Shown: positions 24,225 through 33,309, counted from the stretch's first letter. The stretch: DNA of 53,654 nt from JBCBTD01 sp039818825 (GCA_039818825.1 JBCBTD010000027.1:1-53654), one strand, 5' to 3'. The notes: a model not told the origin generated them from the letters alone. Program-made: numbers and translations.

Positions 24225-25370
24225 CTAGCCGTAGGGGTCGGCGGCGTCGCGGAGGCCATCGCCGACGAAGTTGAAAGCCAGCACGACCAAGATAACTGGA
24301 ACGACGGGTAACATCAGCCACGGGTACAGCGCTACCGCATTGATGTTCTGCGCCTCCGTCAACAGCACGCCCCACGATGTGATCGGTGGCCGGAGACCGA
24401 GGCCGAGGAACGACAGCGCGGTCTCGCCGAGGATCATCGACGGGATCGCCAAGGTGACGCTGGCGATCAGATGACTGGTGAAACTCGGCACCAAGTGCCG
24501 TCCGATCACGCGGGCGGGGCTCGCACCCATGAGCACGGCCGCTTGTGCGAAGTCTTCCTCACGCAGGCTGAGGATGCGACCGCGCACCGCACGCGCCAGG
24601 CCCGGCCAGTCGACCAGCCCGAGGATGATGGTGATACCGAAATAGACCCAAAGGGCGTCCCAGGTGACCGGGAGGGCCGCCGACAGCGCCATCCACAACG
24701 GGATCACGGGGAAGCTGCGGATCACTTCGATGACCCGTTGGATGACGTTGTCGATCAGGCCGCCGAAGAATCCGGCGGCGCCGCCCAGCGCGACACCCAG
24801 GATGAAGCTAACCGTGACCCCGAGAAGCCCGATGGTGAGGCTGATGCGGGCGCCATAGAGGATCCGCGAGAAGACGTCGCGCCCCAGTCGATCGGTGCCG
24901 AGAAGGAACAACGTCCCACCCTCGGCGGGGCAGGCGAGGTGCCAGTCGCTCTCGACCAGCCCCCAGAACTTGTAGGGCGCGCCGCGACAGAAAAACCTGA
25001 GCGGCTGCACCGCTCTCTCGTCGGTTTCGTAGACGCGTTGCAGCGTGTCCAAGTCGAGCGTGAAGCCATAGCCGTAGACGAACGGCCCGACGAACCGTCC
25101 GTCGTGGAACAGCTGCAGCTGCTGTGGCGGCGCGTAGACGAAGTCCTCGTTGCGGCTGTCGAGACCATAAGGGGCGAGGAACTCGGCGACGAGGATCGCG
25201 GCGTAGAGGCAGACGAGGAACCAGAACGAGAGTACCGCCAAGCGGTGCCGACGAAACCGCCACCAGACGAGCTGCCATTGCGATGCCGTGTAGTAGCGTT
25301 CCTGCTCGGGGGTGAGCGGTCGCTCCTCGGCGGTGTCGAAGGGATGCGGATCGACGAAGTGGCGATTCAC
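24225..25370 (-). CDS. Peptide/nickel-type ABC transporter permease (DppC/YejE-like)
   Basis: A 381-residue inner-membrane permease of the binding-protein-dependent peptide importer class. After the first membrane helix (VLSFWFLVCLYAAILVAEFL) there is a long periplasmic insertion containing FHDGRFVGPFVYGYGF and GTLFLLGTDRLGRDVFSRI. The coupling EAA-type loop is FAQAAVLMGASPARVIGRHL. GTG at 25370 overlaps the stop of the DppB-like gene (GTGA). No binding protein or ATPase is encoded nearby, so both must be supplied from elsewhere. Confidence 0.88.
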   Translation of the reverse strand: MNRHFVDPHPFDTAEERPLTPEQERYYTASQWQLVWWRFRRHRLAVLSFWFLVCLYAAILVAEFLAPYGLDSRNEDFVYAPPQQLQLFHDGRFVGPFVYGYGFTLDLDTLQRVYETDERAVQPLRFFCRGAPYKFWGLVESDWHLACPAEGGTLFLLGTDRLGRDVFSRILYGARISLTIGLLGVTVSFILGVALGGAAGFFGGLIDNVIQRVIEVIRSFPVIPLWMALSAALPVTWDALWVYFGITIILGLVDWPGLARAVRGRILSLREEDFAQAAVLMGASPARVIGRHLVPSFTSHLIASVTLAIPSMILGETALSFLGLGLRPPITSWGVLLTEAQNINAVALYPWLMLPVVPVILVVLAFNFVGDGLRDAADPYG

Positions 25371-26368
25371 CGGCGGATCCCTTGGCCGAGGCGGATGCGC
25401 GGATCGAGGACGCCGAGCGCCAGGTCGGAAATGAGCACGCCGATCACGACCAGGAACGCCTCGAGCATGACGATCGCGCCAGCGAGATACATGTCCTGAC
25501 TCTGCAGCGCATTGACCAGGATCGGACCGTTGGTCGGCAACGAGAGGACGAAGGCCACCAGCACCGACCCGGAAATGAGGTCGGGAAGCAGATTGCCGAT
25601 GTCCGAGATGAACGGGTTCAACGACACGCGCAGTGGATACTTCAACAGCGCCCGTGCCGGTGGCAGGCCCTTGGCCCGGGCCGTCACGACGTAGGGCTTC
25701 TGCAGCTCGTCCAGCAGGTTGGCACGGATCCGGCGGATCATCCCGGCCGTGCCGGCCGTGCCGATGACGACGACCGCGACCCACATGTGCTCCAGGACGG
25801 AGAAGAACTTGCCCCAACTCATCGGCTCGCCGACGTAGCGCTCGGCCATGATGGCCCCGACCTCGGTGCCAAAATAAATCTGCGAAAGATACAGCAGTAT
25901 CAAGGCCAAGAGAAAATTAGGGGTTGCCAGGCCTAGGAAGCCGATAAAGGTCAGAATATGATCGCCGATGCTGTATTTGAATACTGATGAATAAATTGCG
26001 ATAGGAAAGGAAACAACCCAGGTAAATAATACAGTGCCCAAGGCGAGGATTGCGGTCAGCCAGAAGCGGTCGCCAATGACTTCGAGCACCGGGCGGTCAT
26101 AGGCGAACGAATACCCGAAATCGCCAAACAAGACGATGTTGCCGATCCAGTGAATGTACTGCTCGAAGAACGAGCGATCGAGACCGTACTCGGCGCGCAG
26201 ATAGGCGATCTGGTCGGCCTGGAGGCGCTCGCCCTGCGCTTCCAACTCGGCCATCATCGCGTCGAGGAAGTCGCCTTCCGGCAGCTGAATGATGGCGAAG
26301 ACGACGAAGCTGATGGCCATCAACGTCGGAATCATCAGCAACACGCGCTTGGCAACGTAGCGCAGCAA
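25367..26368 (-). CDS. Peptide/nickel-type ABC transporter permease (DppB-like)
   Basis: A 333-residue permease. The first helix VLLMIPTLMAISFVVFAIIQ is the DppB-type start. The coupling loop is YVVTARAKGLPPARALLKYP. The start is TTG at 26368, with GGAG about eight bases upstream. It pairs with the DppC-like gene by a four-base overlap. The stretch near 25869-26042 is markedly AT-rich, with TTA, ATA, TTT and TAT codons that are rare in the neighbours, although the reading frame and hydrophobic pattern are intact. It follows holA by 48 bases. Confidence 0.9.
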   Translation of the reverse strand: MLRYVAKRVLLMIPTLMAISFVVFAIIQLPEGDFLDAMMAELEAQGERLQADQIAYLRAEYGLDRSFFEQYIHWIGNIVLFGDFGYSFAYDRPVLEVIGDRFWLTAILALGTVLFTWVVSFPIAIYSSVFKYSIGDHILTFIGFLGLATPNFLLALILLYLSQIYFGTEVGAIMAERYVGEPMSWGKFFSVLEHMWVAVVVIGTAGTAGMIRRIRANLLDELQKPYVVTARAKGLPPARALLKYPLRVSLNPFISDIGNLLPDLISGSVLVAFVLSLPTNGPILVNALQSQDMYLAGAIVMLEAFLVVIGVLISDLALGVLDPRIRLGQGIRR

Positions 26369-26416
26369 CGGTTTCTCCCTCCGTCCCGCTGCAGCCTAGC
26401 GGCCTCACCCGGGCTG

Positions 26417-27457
26417 TCACCTCTCCATTGGCGTAGGTCCACCTGGTACGCTGCCGCTGATTTCCAGCACCGCCTGCTGCGCGATCAGCCCACTGGGCAT
26501 TCCGCTGGTCTTGCAGTGGCGCTCGGCGCGAAGCAGCAGGGCCAGCTCGTGTCGCAGCTTGGTCGCCGAGCTCCGTCGGAGCGCCCGCAGTACCAAGGGT
26601 CGGGCGCGAAAGAACACCGGCGGGCGCGCGGTCTCGACCACTTGCGCTGCGGGTTCGCCGGCAGCAACGCGGATCGCGAGACGGTAGAGGCGCTGCCAGT
26701 GATTCTGTAGCGCGCGCAACACCGAGACCGGCGTTTGCTTGGCCGCGAGCAGGCGATCGAGACTGCGCATCGCCTCGTCGACGTTGCCGAGAGCGGTGGC
26801 GTGAATCAGGGCATCCAGCGCCAGCACCGAGCTGTCGCCGACCGCTTCGAACACGTCTTCCAGCCGCGCACGGCGGTTGTCGCCCAGATACAAATCGAGC
26901 TTGTCGAGCTCGCTCTTGAGCACTGCGAAGTCGGCGCCGAGGCTGTCGGCCAGATAGCCGACCGCTGCCGCGTCCGCGACGACGCCACGGGCATCGAGCT
27001 CGGCTCGGATCGCCGCCTCCAACTGAGTGCCTTCCAGCCGATAGCATGGGATCGCCGCGGCCAACGGGTGGCGTTCGCAAGCGCGACGGAGCGTCGAGTT
27101 CGCCGCGAGATCGCCTGCCTCGACGACGGTCGGTGCTTCGACACCCGGAAGGGCGAGCACGCGGTCGACGATCTTCGCCAACGGATCCCCCGCGTCTGTC
27201 ACCCGCACGGCACGTCTGCCGCCCAACATGGCGTACGCCTGAGTTTCGTCGAGCAAGCGAGCGGGATCGGCGCGCAGCGCGTCGCCGTCGACCGTGGTCA
27301 ACGCCAAGGGGTCGCTCGGGTCGTCCAGCCAGGCGGACAACAACCGCGCTCGCCGGTCTGCGGCGAGGCCGCGGTCCGGCCCATAGAGCAGTACGACGCG
27401 GACGTCCGTCGCAGGCGAGTCGAGGAACGGTTCGATCTGGCGCGCCGCCAGTTTCAC
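26417..27457 (-). CDS. holA: DNA polymerase III delta subunit
   Basis: The delta subunit opens the sliding clamp as part of the clamp loader. The 346 residues begin MKLAARQIEPFL, followed by VVLLYGPDRGLAADRRARLL, which matches the HolA N-terminal domain with no ATP-binding P-loop. The middle YLADSLGADFAVLKSELDKL is the conserved family segment, and the C-terminal helical domain contains LRALQNHWQRLYRLAI. GTG at 27457 overlaps the lptE stop (GTGA). Position after leuS-lptE matches other alphaproteobacteria. Confidence 0.92.
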   Translation of the reverse strand: MKLAARQIEPFLDSPATDVRVVLLYGPDRGLAADRRARLLSAWLDDPSDPLALTTVDGDALRADPARLLDETQAYAMLGGRRAVRVTDAGDPLAKIVDRVLALPGVEAPTVVEAGDLAANSTLRRACERHPLAAAIPCYRLEGTQLEAAIRAELDARGVVADAAAVGYLADSLGADFAVLKSELDKLDLYLGDNRRARLEDVFEAVGDSSVLALDALIHATALGNVDEAMRSLDRLLAAKQTPVSVLRALQNHWQRLYRLAIRVAAGEPAAQVVETARPPVFFRARPLVLRALRRSSATKLRHELALLLRAERHCKTSGMPSGLIAQQAVLEISGSVPGGPTPMER

Positions 27458-27969
27458 GTGGCCGCGGCCCGCCGGCGGAAATGCGCGACGAGTAGCTGGC
27501 GCACGGCGACCGCTGCAGCCCCGGCCGCACGTCGCTCGGCGTCCTCCTCGGCGACTTGATCGCCGAACGGTTCGCCGCTGATGTTGAAGCTGGCGAGCCG
27601 CTGGATCTGACCGCGGTCGACGACGCGGTTCTCTGCCAAGTCGACCATCTGGTAGACGACGATCAACACGAGGTCTTTCCGCGTGACCGTGGCGTCCAAC
27701 TGAACGGCGAGGTCCTGGACGTACCGCGTGAGCTGATAGCTCAAGGCGTAGCGCGGCACGTCCCGGCGTCGGGTCGGGCTGAGCTGGTCGGCGAGGGCAC
27801 TGCGGAACTCGAAGCTGATCCGGTCGACCGCATCGGGCAACGAGATCGCACGGAGTTCGGCTGCCAACGCACCATCGTCGTCGAGTCGACCGTAGACCGG
27901 CTCGAATCCGCAGGCGCCCAGCCCGCCGGCGGCGAGCAACGCCACGGCGCCTCGCCTACACCACGACAT
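27454..27969 (-). CDS. lptE: LPS-assembly lipoprotein LptE
   Basis: LptE is the outer-membrane lipoprotein that plugs LptD and helps insert lipopolysaccharide. The 171-residue protein has a lipoprotein signal ending LGACGFEPVYG (lipid-modified Cys at about residue 20), and the GFxPxYG segment typical of alphaproteobacterial LptE. The SQLT-like stretch ALSYQLTRYVQDLAVQLDAT fits the family fold. It overlaps the leuS end and the holA start, giving a coupled leuS-lptE-holA block. Confidence 0.9.
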   Translation of the reverse strand: MSWCRRGAVALLAAGGLGACGFEPVYGRLDDDGALAAELRAISLPDAVDRISFEFRSALADQLSPTRRRDVPRYALSYQLTRYVQDLAVQLDATVTRKDLVLIVVYQMVDLAENRVVDRGQIQRLASFNISGEPFGDQVAEEDAERRAAGAAAVAVRQLLVAHFRRRAAAT

Positions 27970-30514
27970 TCACGATCCGGTCCGGAACGACGATGACCTT
28001 GCGCACCGCTCTGCCATCCAGGGCACGCTGGACGTTGTCCAAGTCCAGCGCCGCCTCGCGCAGCCCCGCCTCGTCGCTCCCGGCAGCGACCTCCAGCTCG
28101 CCACGCCGCTTTCCGTTGACCTGAACCGCGATCGTGACGGTGGAGGCCACCAGCCAGACGGGGTCTGCCTTTGGCCATCCTGCCTCGGCCACCAGGCCGG
28201 GATGGCCGAGGCGTGCCCACGCCTCCTCGGCCAGATGCGGCACCATTGGAGCCAGCAGCCGCGCCAGCACGTCCAAGGCTTCGCGCAGGACCAGCGGACC
28301 ATCGGGATCGGCGACGTCGAAGGCTTCGATGGCGTTGCTCAATTCGCGGACCAGGGCCACGGCCTTGTTGAAATGGAACCGGTCCAGGCCGTGGGTCATC
28401 GCGTCGACCGTCGTGTGGACCTGACGCTTCAGAGCTTGGGCGGCGGTGGACGTCGGTCCGGCGGCCACGCCGTTGGCGGGCGCCACAAGATCCGCGCGCT
28501 CGTCGATCAGCCGCCAGAGTCGGTTGAGATAGCGCCACGCACCATCGATGCCGGCCTCCGTCCACTCCAAGTCGCGGTCGGGTGGGCTGTCGGAGAGCAT
28601 GAACAGCCGCGCGCAGTCCGCCCCGTAGTTCTGGATGATGACCTGCGGATCGATCGTGTTGTGCTTCGACTTGGACATCTTCTCGACCCGACCGACCGTC
28701 ACGGTCGCGCCGGTGTCGACGGCCAGCCACCGCCCGTCTTCTTCGCGGACGGCGTCCGGCTCCAGCCATTGGCCGTCAGCGTTCTGGAACGTCCGATGCG
28801 TGACCATGCCCTGGGTGAACAGCCCGGCGAAGGGCTCGTCGATGCTGACATGGCCGGTCGCGCGCATCGCCCGGGTAAAGAACCGCGAGTAGAGCAGGTG
28901 GAGGACCGCATGCTCGACGCCACCCACGTACTGGTCGACCGGCATCCAGTAGTCGACCGCACGACGGCTCACCGGTTGGCGGTCGTCACCCGGTGAGCAG
29001 AACCGGGCGAAGTACCAGGAGCTGTCGACGAACGTGTCCATCGTGTCGGTTTCGCGCCGTGCCTGCCGGCCGTCCGGCAGCGTGAGGTGGCGCCAAGTCG
29101 GATGTCGTTCCAGCGGGTTACCCGGCAGCGAGAAGTCGACGTCCTCGGGCAACAGCACCGGCAGCTCGTCGCGGGCAACCGGCACCACCGTTCCGTCGTC
29201 CAGGTAGGTGATGGGGATCGGGCATCCCCAATAGCGCTGCCGCGAGATGCCCCAGTCGCGCAGCCGATAGGTGGTCTCACCCTGGCCGGCGCCGGCCTCG
29301 GCCAGGCGTTCGACGACACGGGCTTTGGCGGCTTCGATCTCCAGGCCATCGAGGAAGTCGGAATTGTAGAGTCGGCCGGGGCCGACATAGGCTTCGTCGG
29401 CGACCGCGAACGACGCGGGATCGGCATCCGGTGGCAAGACTACCGGCGTCACCTGCAGGCCGTACTTGCGGGCAAAATCCAGGTCGCGCTGATCGTGCGC
29501 CGGGCAGCCGAAGATGGCGCCGGTGCCGTAATCCATGAGCACGAAGTTCGCTGCGTAGACGGGCAAAGGCGCGCCGGTGATCGGGTGGCGCGCCATCAGG
29601 CCAGTGTCGAAGCCCTGCTTGTCGGCCTTGGCGAGCGCCTCTTCGCTAGTGCCGAGCTTTGCGCATTCAGCAACGAATGCCGCGAGTGCCGGGCGCTCGG
29701 CCGCCAGCGTCGAGGTCAGCGGATGATCGGGCGCGAGTGCGAGGAAGCTCGCACCGAAGAGCGTGTCCGGTCGTGTAGTGAAGACCTCCAGCGGCTCGTC
29801 CTGGTCGTCGATTGCAAAGCGCAGCCGGGCTCCGGTCGACTTGCCGATCCAGTTCTGCTGCATCAACCGGACTTTGTCCGGCCAACGGTCGAGCTGGTCG
29901 ATCGCGGCCAGCAGGTCGTCCGCGTAGCGGGTGATGGCGAAGAACCATTGGCTCAGCTTCTTTCGCTCGACGATTGCGCCGGAACGCCAGCCACGGCCGT
30001 CGACGACCTGCTCGTTGGCCAGCACCGTCTGGTCGACCGGATCCCAGTTGACCCAGCTTTCCTTGCGGTAGACGAGCCCAGCCTCGTACAGGTCGAGGAA
30101 CAGCGATTGCTGTTGCTGGACGTAGACTGGATCGCAGGTGGCGAGCTCGCGGCTCCAATCGAGCGACAAGCCCATCGTCTTGAGCTGTGCCCGCATCTCG
30201 GCGATGTTGCGGTAGGTCCAGGTCTTCGGATGGATGCCGCGCTGCATGGCGGCATTTTCGGCCGGCAGGCCGAACGCATCCCAGCCCATCGGATGCAACA
30301 CGTTGAACCCCTGCATCCGTCGCGCCCGCGCGACCACGTCGCCGAGGGTGTAGTTGCGGACGTGCCCCATGTGGATGCGCCCTGACGGATAGGGGAACAT
30401 CTCCAGGACGTAGCATTTCGGTTGGCTCGTATCGTCGCGCGCCTCGAAGGTGCGACGCTCCTCCCAAATCCGCTGCCACTTGGTTTCGACCTCGCGGACC
30501 GAATAGCGCTGCAT
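27956..30514 (-). CDS. leuS: Leucyl-tRNA synthetase
   Basis: LeuS charges tRNA-Leu. The 852-residue class I synthetase has the HIGH-type motif HMGH (48-51) within MFPYPSGRIHMGHVRNY and the KMSKS loop EKMSKSKHNTIDP near residue 610. An editing domain between them contains TTRPDTLFGASF. The C-terminal anticodon-binding and leucine-specific domains end in DRIVNVVV. ATG at 30514 starts the family-typical RYSVREVETKWQRIWEE. The stop overlaps the lptE start by 14 bases. The upstream DUF3576 stop is about 15 bases away. Confidence 0.97.
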   Translation of the reverse strand: MQRYSVREVETKWQRIWEERRTFEARDDTSQPKCYVLEMFPYPSGRIHMGHVRNYTLGDVVARARRMQGFNVLHPMGWDAFGLPAENAAMQRGIHPKTWTYRNIAEMRAQLKTMGLSLDWSRELATCDPVYVQQQQSLFLDLYEAGLVYRKESWVNWDPVDQTVLANEQVVDGRGWRSGAIVERKKLSQWFFAITRYADDLLAAIDQLDRWPDKVRLMQQNWIGKSTGARLRFAIDDQDEPLEVFTTRPDTLFGASFLALAPDHPLTSTLAAERPALAAFVAECAKLGTSEEALAKADKQGFDTGLMARHPITGAPLPVYAANFVLMDYGTGAIFGCPAHDQRDLDFARKYGLQVTPVVLPPDADPASFAVADEAYVGPGRLYNSDFLDGLEIEAAKARVVERLAEAGAGQGETTYRLRDWGISRQRYWGCPIPITYLDDGTVVPVARDELPVLLPEDVDFSLPGNPLERHPTWRHLTLPDGRQARRETDTMDTFVDSSWYFARFCSPGDDRQPVSRRAVDYWMPVDQYVGGVEHAVLHLLYSRFFTRAMRATGHVSIDEPFAGLFTQGMVTHRTFQNADGQWLEPDAVREEDGRWLAVDTGATVTVGRVEKMSKSKHNTIDPQVIIQNYGADCARLFMLSDSPPDRDLEWTEAGIDGAWRYLNRLWRLIDERADLVAPANGVAAGPTSTAAQALKRQVHTTVDAMTHGLDRFHFNKAVALVRELSNAIEAFDVADPDGPLVLREALDVLARLLAPMVPHLAEEAWARLGHPGLVAEAGWPKADPVWLVASTVTIAVQVNGKRRGELEVAAGSDEAGLREAALDLDNVQRALDGRAVRKVIVVPDRIVNVVV

Positions 30515-30528
30515 CAGTGGAGCTCTCG

Positions 30529-31071
30529 CTATTCGGCGCTGGCGATGCGCAGCTCGCGCGCCCGGGTCAGGATCGCGTCTTCGAGTTGCCGGTCCAGGCC
30601 TTCTTCGACCGCTGCATCCTGCCAGCCGCCGCCACCGCGGGTCTGGCGAAAGACCGACACCCGGATGGCGTCGGCCCGAAGCACCGTGTCGAGAATGAAC
30701 ACGTTGAGCTTGAGCCGCTCCTCGAGCGCATTCGGCGGCTGGAACCACTCGGTGATGATCACGCCGCCGAACGGGTCAGCGGACAGCAACGGCATGAAAT
30801 CGATGGTGTCGAGGGACGCCCGCCAGAGGAAGGCGTTGACGCCGATTCCACCGCCGCCGGGCCCGCCATCCAGGGAGCTGTCGTCTTCCGACGAGTAGAG
30901 CGTCAGCGGTGTGCCGAACAGCAAACCGCCGGTCTCGTCACGCCTCGTTTCGCCGATCGGGTCCGACCCCACCTCCGTCGGCCGCGTCTCCAAACCGCAC
31001 GCCGTGAGTGCGGCGAGCAGGGCGAGACCGGTAACGATGGTGGTCGGCTGGCGGCGAAAGAGCGCGGACAT
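30529..31071 (-). CDS. DUF3576 family lipoprotein
   Basis: A 180-residue lipoprotein of a family that sits just before leuS in many alphaproteobacteria; function unknown. The signal peptide TIVTGLALLAALTACG ends in a lipobox (LTAC). The mature part contains the family-typical VNAFLWRASLDTIDFMPLLS, ADPFGGVIITEWF and ERLKLNVFILDTVLRADAIR. ATG at 31071 is preferred over an in-frame start 18 bases upstream because it gives a normal lipoprotein signal length. Confidence 0.85.
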   Translation of the reverse strand: MSALFRRQPTTIVTGLALLAALTACGLETRPTEVGSDPIGETRRDETGGLLFGTPLTLYSSEDDSSLDGGPGGGGIGVNAFLWRASLDTIDFMPLLSADPFGGVIITEWFQPPNALEERLKLNVFILDTVLRADAIRVSVFRQTRGGGGWQDAAVEEGLDRQLEDAILTRARELRIASAE

Positions 31072-31134
31072 GCGCGGTTGGTACCACAAAGGCGGCGCCC
31101 GGCAACCGGCTTGTCTGGGAAGAGACGACAGAGA

Positions 31135-31737
31135 TCAGAAGGAGAGGCGGAGCCGGACGCTGCCAGTCGCATCATCCGCTCGGTCACGATCCCGCAACTG
31201 CACGCCAGCGCCGAACGACAGGCCAGGCGCTGCTTCCAGTTCGGCACCGAACGAGTAGCGATTCTCGCTGCCGGTGAGCGAGCTGTCGATCTCGCTGATA
31301 CGCAGCCCGGTGGTCAGGCCGCCCGCGGCGACGCTCGCGCTGAACCCGTCCTCGGCGTACCCTTGACCCTCGCTTTGCAGCAGCGCGCCACTGACCGCGA
31401 CGCCTTCCAGGGTCAGTGCCCCGCCGAGGGCAAATCCGCGAACTTCACCGTGATCGAACCGCGAGCGGTCGAACCCGGTCGTCGGGTCCGCCAAGCCGAC
31501 ATCTACCGGCGAGACATCGCCGACCGGTTTCATCGAGACGCTGAGCTTGGCGCTGTCGAGCGAGAACACCCCTGAGAGCCGCGGCGTGAACGATACCGAC
31601 AAATCGTCGTCAGGCGAGGACGCTTCGGACGGAGCAAGGCGCAAAGGGTCACCGAACGCGAACGAGTCGGCATGCGCCTGAGACGCGACCACGAGCGAGC
31701 CCGAAACCACTGCCAAGAGGACGCGAAACGTGAGCAA
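31135..31737 (-). CDS. Putative outer-membrane beta-barrel protein
   Basis: A 200-residue exported protein that I cannot place in a named family. The signal peptide is LLTFRVLLAVVSGSLVVA with AHA before the likely cut. The mature chain alternates hydrophobic and polar residues in short strands rich in Gly, Ser and Asp, and ends RLRLSF, a terminal-Phe barrel signature. Segments such as YSFGAELEAAPGLSFGAGV look like porin strands. The start used is TTG at 31737. A TTG at 31791 more likely belongs to a -35 element (TTGACT). It lies downstream of two porins on the same strand, after a terminator. Confidence 0.6.
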   Translation of the reverse strand: MLTFRVLLAVVSGSLVVASQAHADSFAFGDPLRLAPSEASSPDDDLSVSFTPRLSGVFSLDSAKLSVSMKPVGDVSPVDVGLADPTTGFDRSRFDHGEVRGFALGGALTLEGVAVSGALLQSEGQGYAEDGFSASVAAGGLTTGLRISEIDSSLTGSENRYSFGAELEAAPGLSFGAGVQLRDRDRADDATGSVRLRLSF

Positions 31738-31830
31738 GGCCCCTATCCGGAAAGTTCCTCTACAATGTCGTATGTTGGGCCCCGAAGTCAACCACGATCC
31801 ACACTGCAGTCATCGATCTCGACAACTTGT

Positions 31831-31863
31831 GGAAAAAAGAAGCGGCGGGCCGAAGCCCGCCGC
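31831..31863 (-). terminator. Rho-independent terminator after the first porin gene
   Basis: On the minus strand, the stem GCGGCGGGC pairs perfectly with GCCCGCCGC across a TTCG tetraloop, and TTCTTTTTT follows. It lies 33 bases after the stop of the porin gene ending at 31897, so porin transcription should end here and not reach the beta-barrel gene below it. Confidence 0.88.
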
Positions 31864-31896
31864 ATCCCGCGAGAGAGCAAACTCGTTGGTCGACGA

Positions 31897-33018
31897 TCAG
31901 AAGACCGTGCGGACCTCGAGGATGCCGTCGACACCGTCGCCGTAGCGCTGCTCGACATAGCCGATGTCACCGCGGAGGGTCACACCGGGGAGGATCGCCG
32001 TGTCAGCACTGACGTAGTGGTGATTCTGGTTGCTGCCGCCACCGCGCTGGTTGGTGAACTGGAAGCTGTAGGAGAGGCCGACACCACCGAGTTCCGTGCC
32101 GATACCGACGTTCCAGAAGTTCGAGATGCCCGTGGCACCGGTCGAGCGGCTGTTGCGGCCGTAAGAACCGGCAACACCAACCCCGAAGGCCGAGGCTTCG
32201 GCGCCGAACTGATAGCCCGAACGGTTGTCGACGTCGTTCACCGGCGCGTTGCCGTAGGCGTAGCCACCATAGACGCCGAGGCCGACGCCGCTGAATTCAC
32301 CCTGCCAGTTGGCGGCAACCGAACCGACGCTCGACTGCTCACCGAAGTTGTCGGCGGTGAAGCGGCCGCGGTCGTCGTCGTTGAACGCGAAGTCCGCACC
32401 GGCCTGGAAGCCGGCAATGACCGGGGTCAGGTACATGGCCTTGGTGGCCTTGCCGCTGTCCGCGATCCGGATGTCGGCGCCTTCGCGCATGTTACCGTCG
32501 ATACCGCCGGTGCCGCGAGCAACGGCCGCGCCGGTGATCTTCAGGAGGTCGGTCACCGGATCCTGCGTGCCGAGACGGACCTGGCCGAACTCGCCCTCGG
32601 AGCTACCGATGTAGACGTAGGTCTGGTCGAGGATGATGCCGCCGTCGATGTTGCTGGGATCGCCCGAGCCGGACGTCGACCGCAGCCGCGAGAAGAACCC
32701 GTACGCGATCCCGGTGGCATCGCCGATGCCTTCGGCGCGGAGGTCGAGACGCAAGTCGTTCCGGAAGTCCCACTCGCGGGCCGCCGCCGAACCGCTGACC
32801 GGAGGCGTCGGCGACAAGTTCGTCGTCCCCGCGGTGTTCCGCAGCGCGCTGTCAGAATACCGGATGCCGAAGTCGCCACGACCACCAATGGTGATGTCGA
32901 GGGCGCCACCGGCGTTGATTTCGGCCGCGTTGGCCGTGTCGACGGTGGCCATCCCGAGGCCGCCGGCGAGAAGGGCCGTGCCGAGCAAGCCGGTCGTGCC
33001 CAGAAGCACTTTCTTCAT
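31897..33018 (-). CDS. Gram-negative porin (tandem copy 1)
   Basis: A 373-residue trimeric-type porin. The signal peptide KKVLLGTTGLLGTALLAGGL ends after ANA (about residue 34). The mature N-terminus AEINAGGALDITIGGRGDFG is typical of alphaproteobacterial porins. Strand-rich sequence follows, with the constriction-loop-like segment SGSGDPSNIDGGIILDQTYV and a C-terminal Phe (EVRTVF). ATG at 33018 has GGGGAA about nine bases upstream. It shares length and much of its sequence with the next gene upstream. A strong terminator follows it, and a 410-base leader/intergenic region precedes it. Confidence 0.88.
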   Translation of the reverse strand: MKKVLLGTTGLLGTALLAGGLGMATVDTANAAEINAGGALDITIGGRGDFGIRYSDSALRNTAGTTNLSPTPPVSGSAAAREWDFRNDLRLDLRAEGIGDATGIAYGFFSRLRSTSGSGDPSNIDGGIILDQTYVYIGSSEGEFGQVRLGTQDPVTDLLKITGAAVARGTGGIDGNMREGADIRIADSGKATKAMYLTPVIAGFQAGADFAFNDDDRGRFTADNFGEQSSVGSVAANWQGEFSGVGLGVYGGYAYGNAPVNDVDNRSGYQFGAEASAFGVGVAGSYGRNSRSTGATGISNFWNVGIGTELGGVGLSYSFQFTNQRGGGSNQNHHYVSADTAILPGVTLRGDIGYVEQRYGDGVDGILEVRTVF

Positions 33019-33039
33019 GATGTCGTTCCCCATCATTCC

Positions 33040-33050
33040 GTGACACGCGG
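33040..33050. repeat. 11-base motif shared by both porin leaders (copy 1)
   Basis: GTGACACGCGG occurs here, 22 bases before the porin copy 1 start, and again at 34660-34670 before porin copy 2. Both copies are preceded by CATT with one base of length difference. It may be a shared regulatory site or residual similarity from the gene duplication. Confidence 0.4.
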
Positions 33051-33208
33051 CTCAGGAGTGGAAGAGAAGCCCGGGAGCTGGACACCCATTCCAGAGACGC
33101 CTCGTTGGGGTTTGGGCACGAGCCGCGACCACCAACGCTCAGGGTTATCGACAAGCCGTCGTACGACCACAACCCGTCCCATAGGTCGCCGGCGGTGTTT
33201 TGGGGGTA

Positions 33209-33242
33209 CCTGTGTCGAACCGGACACAGGCGCCGTGTCCGG
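33209..33242 (-). promoter_or_regulatory. Two overlapping, mutually exclusive hairpins upstream of porin copy 1
   Basis: CCTGTGTC at 33209-33216 pairs perfectly with GACACAGG at 33223-33230 (six-base loop). CCGGACAC at 33220-33227 pairs perfectly with GTGTCCGG at 33235-33242 (seven-base loop). The arms share bases 33220-33230, so only one helix can form at a time in RNA. The site lies about 190 bases upstream of the porin start. It may be an RNA switch or a DNA operator; the role is inferred. Confidence 0.45.
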
Positions 33243-33309
33243 CACGCGTCGCCAAAAAGCCTTTTCGTTGCAGCGTGTTGGTCGTTGATTCTGGGCAGTT
33301 CTTTGGGCG

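Noticed and set aside
24471..25499. Long plus-strand open frame (342 codons) opposite the permease genes
   Set aside because: It is a shadow of the DppC-like gene on the other strand; the translation is charged, low in hydrophobic pattern and matches no family.
29087..30385. 432-codon plus-strand frame opposite leuS
   Set aside because: leuS is certain from its motifs, and the antisense translation is typical GC-driven read-through.
31763..31791. TTGACT promoter for the small beta-barrel gene
   Set aside because: The -35 is good, but no -10 matches more than three of six positions at acceptable spacing.
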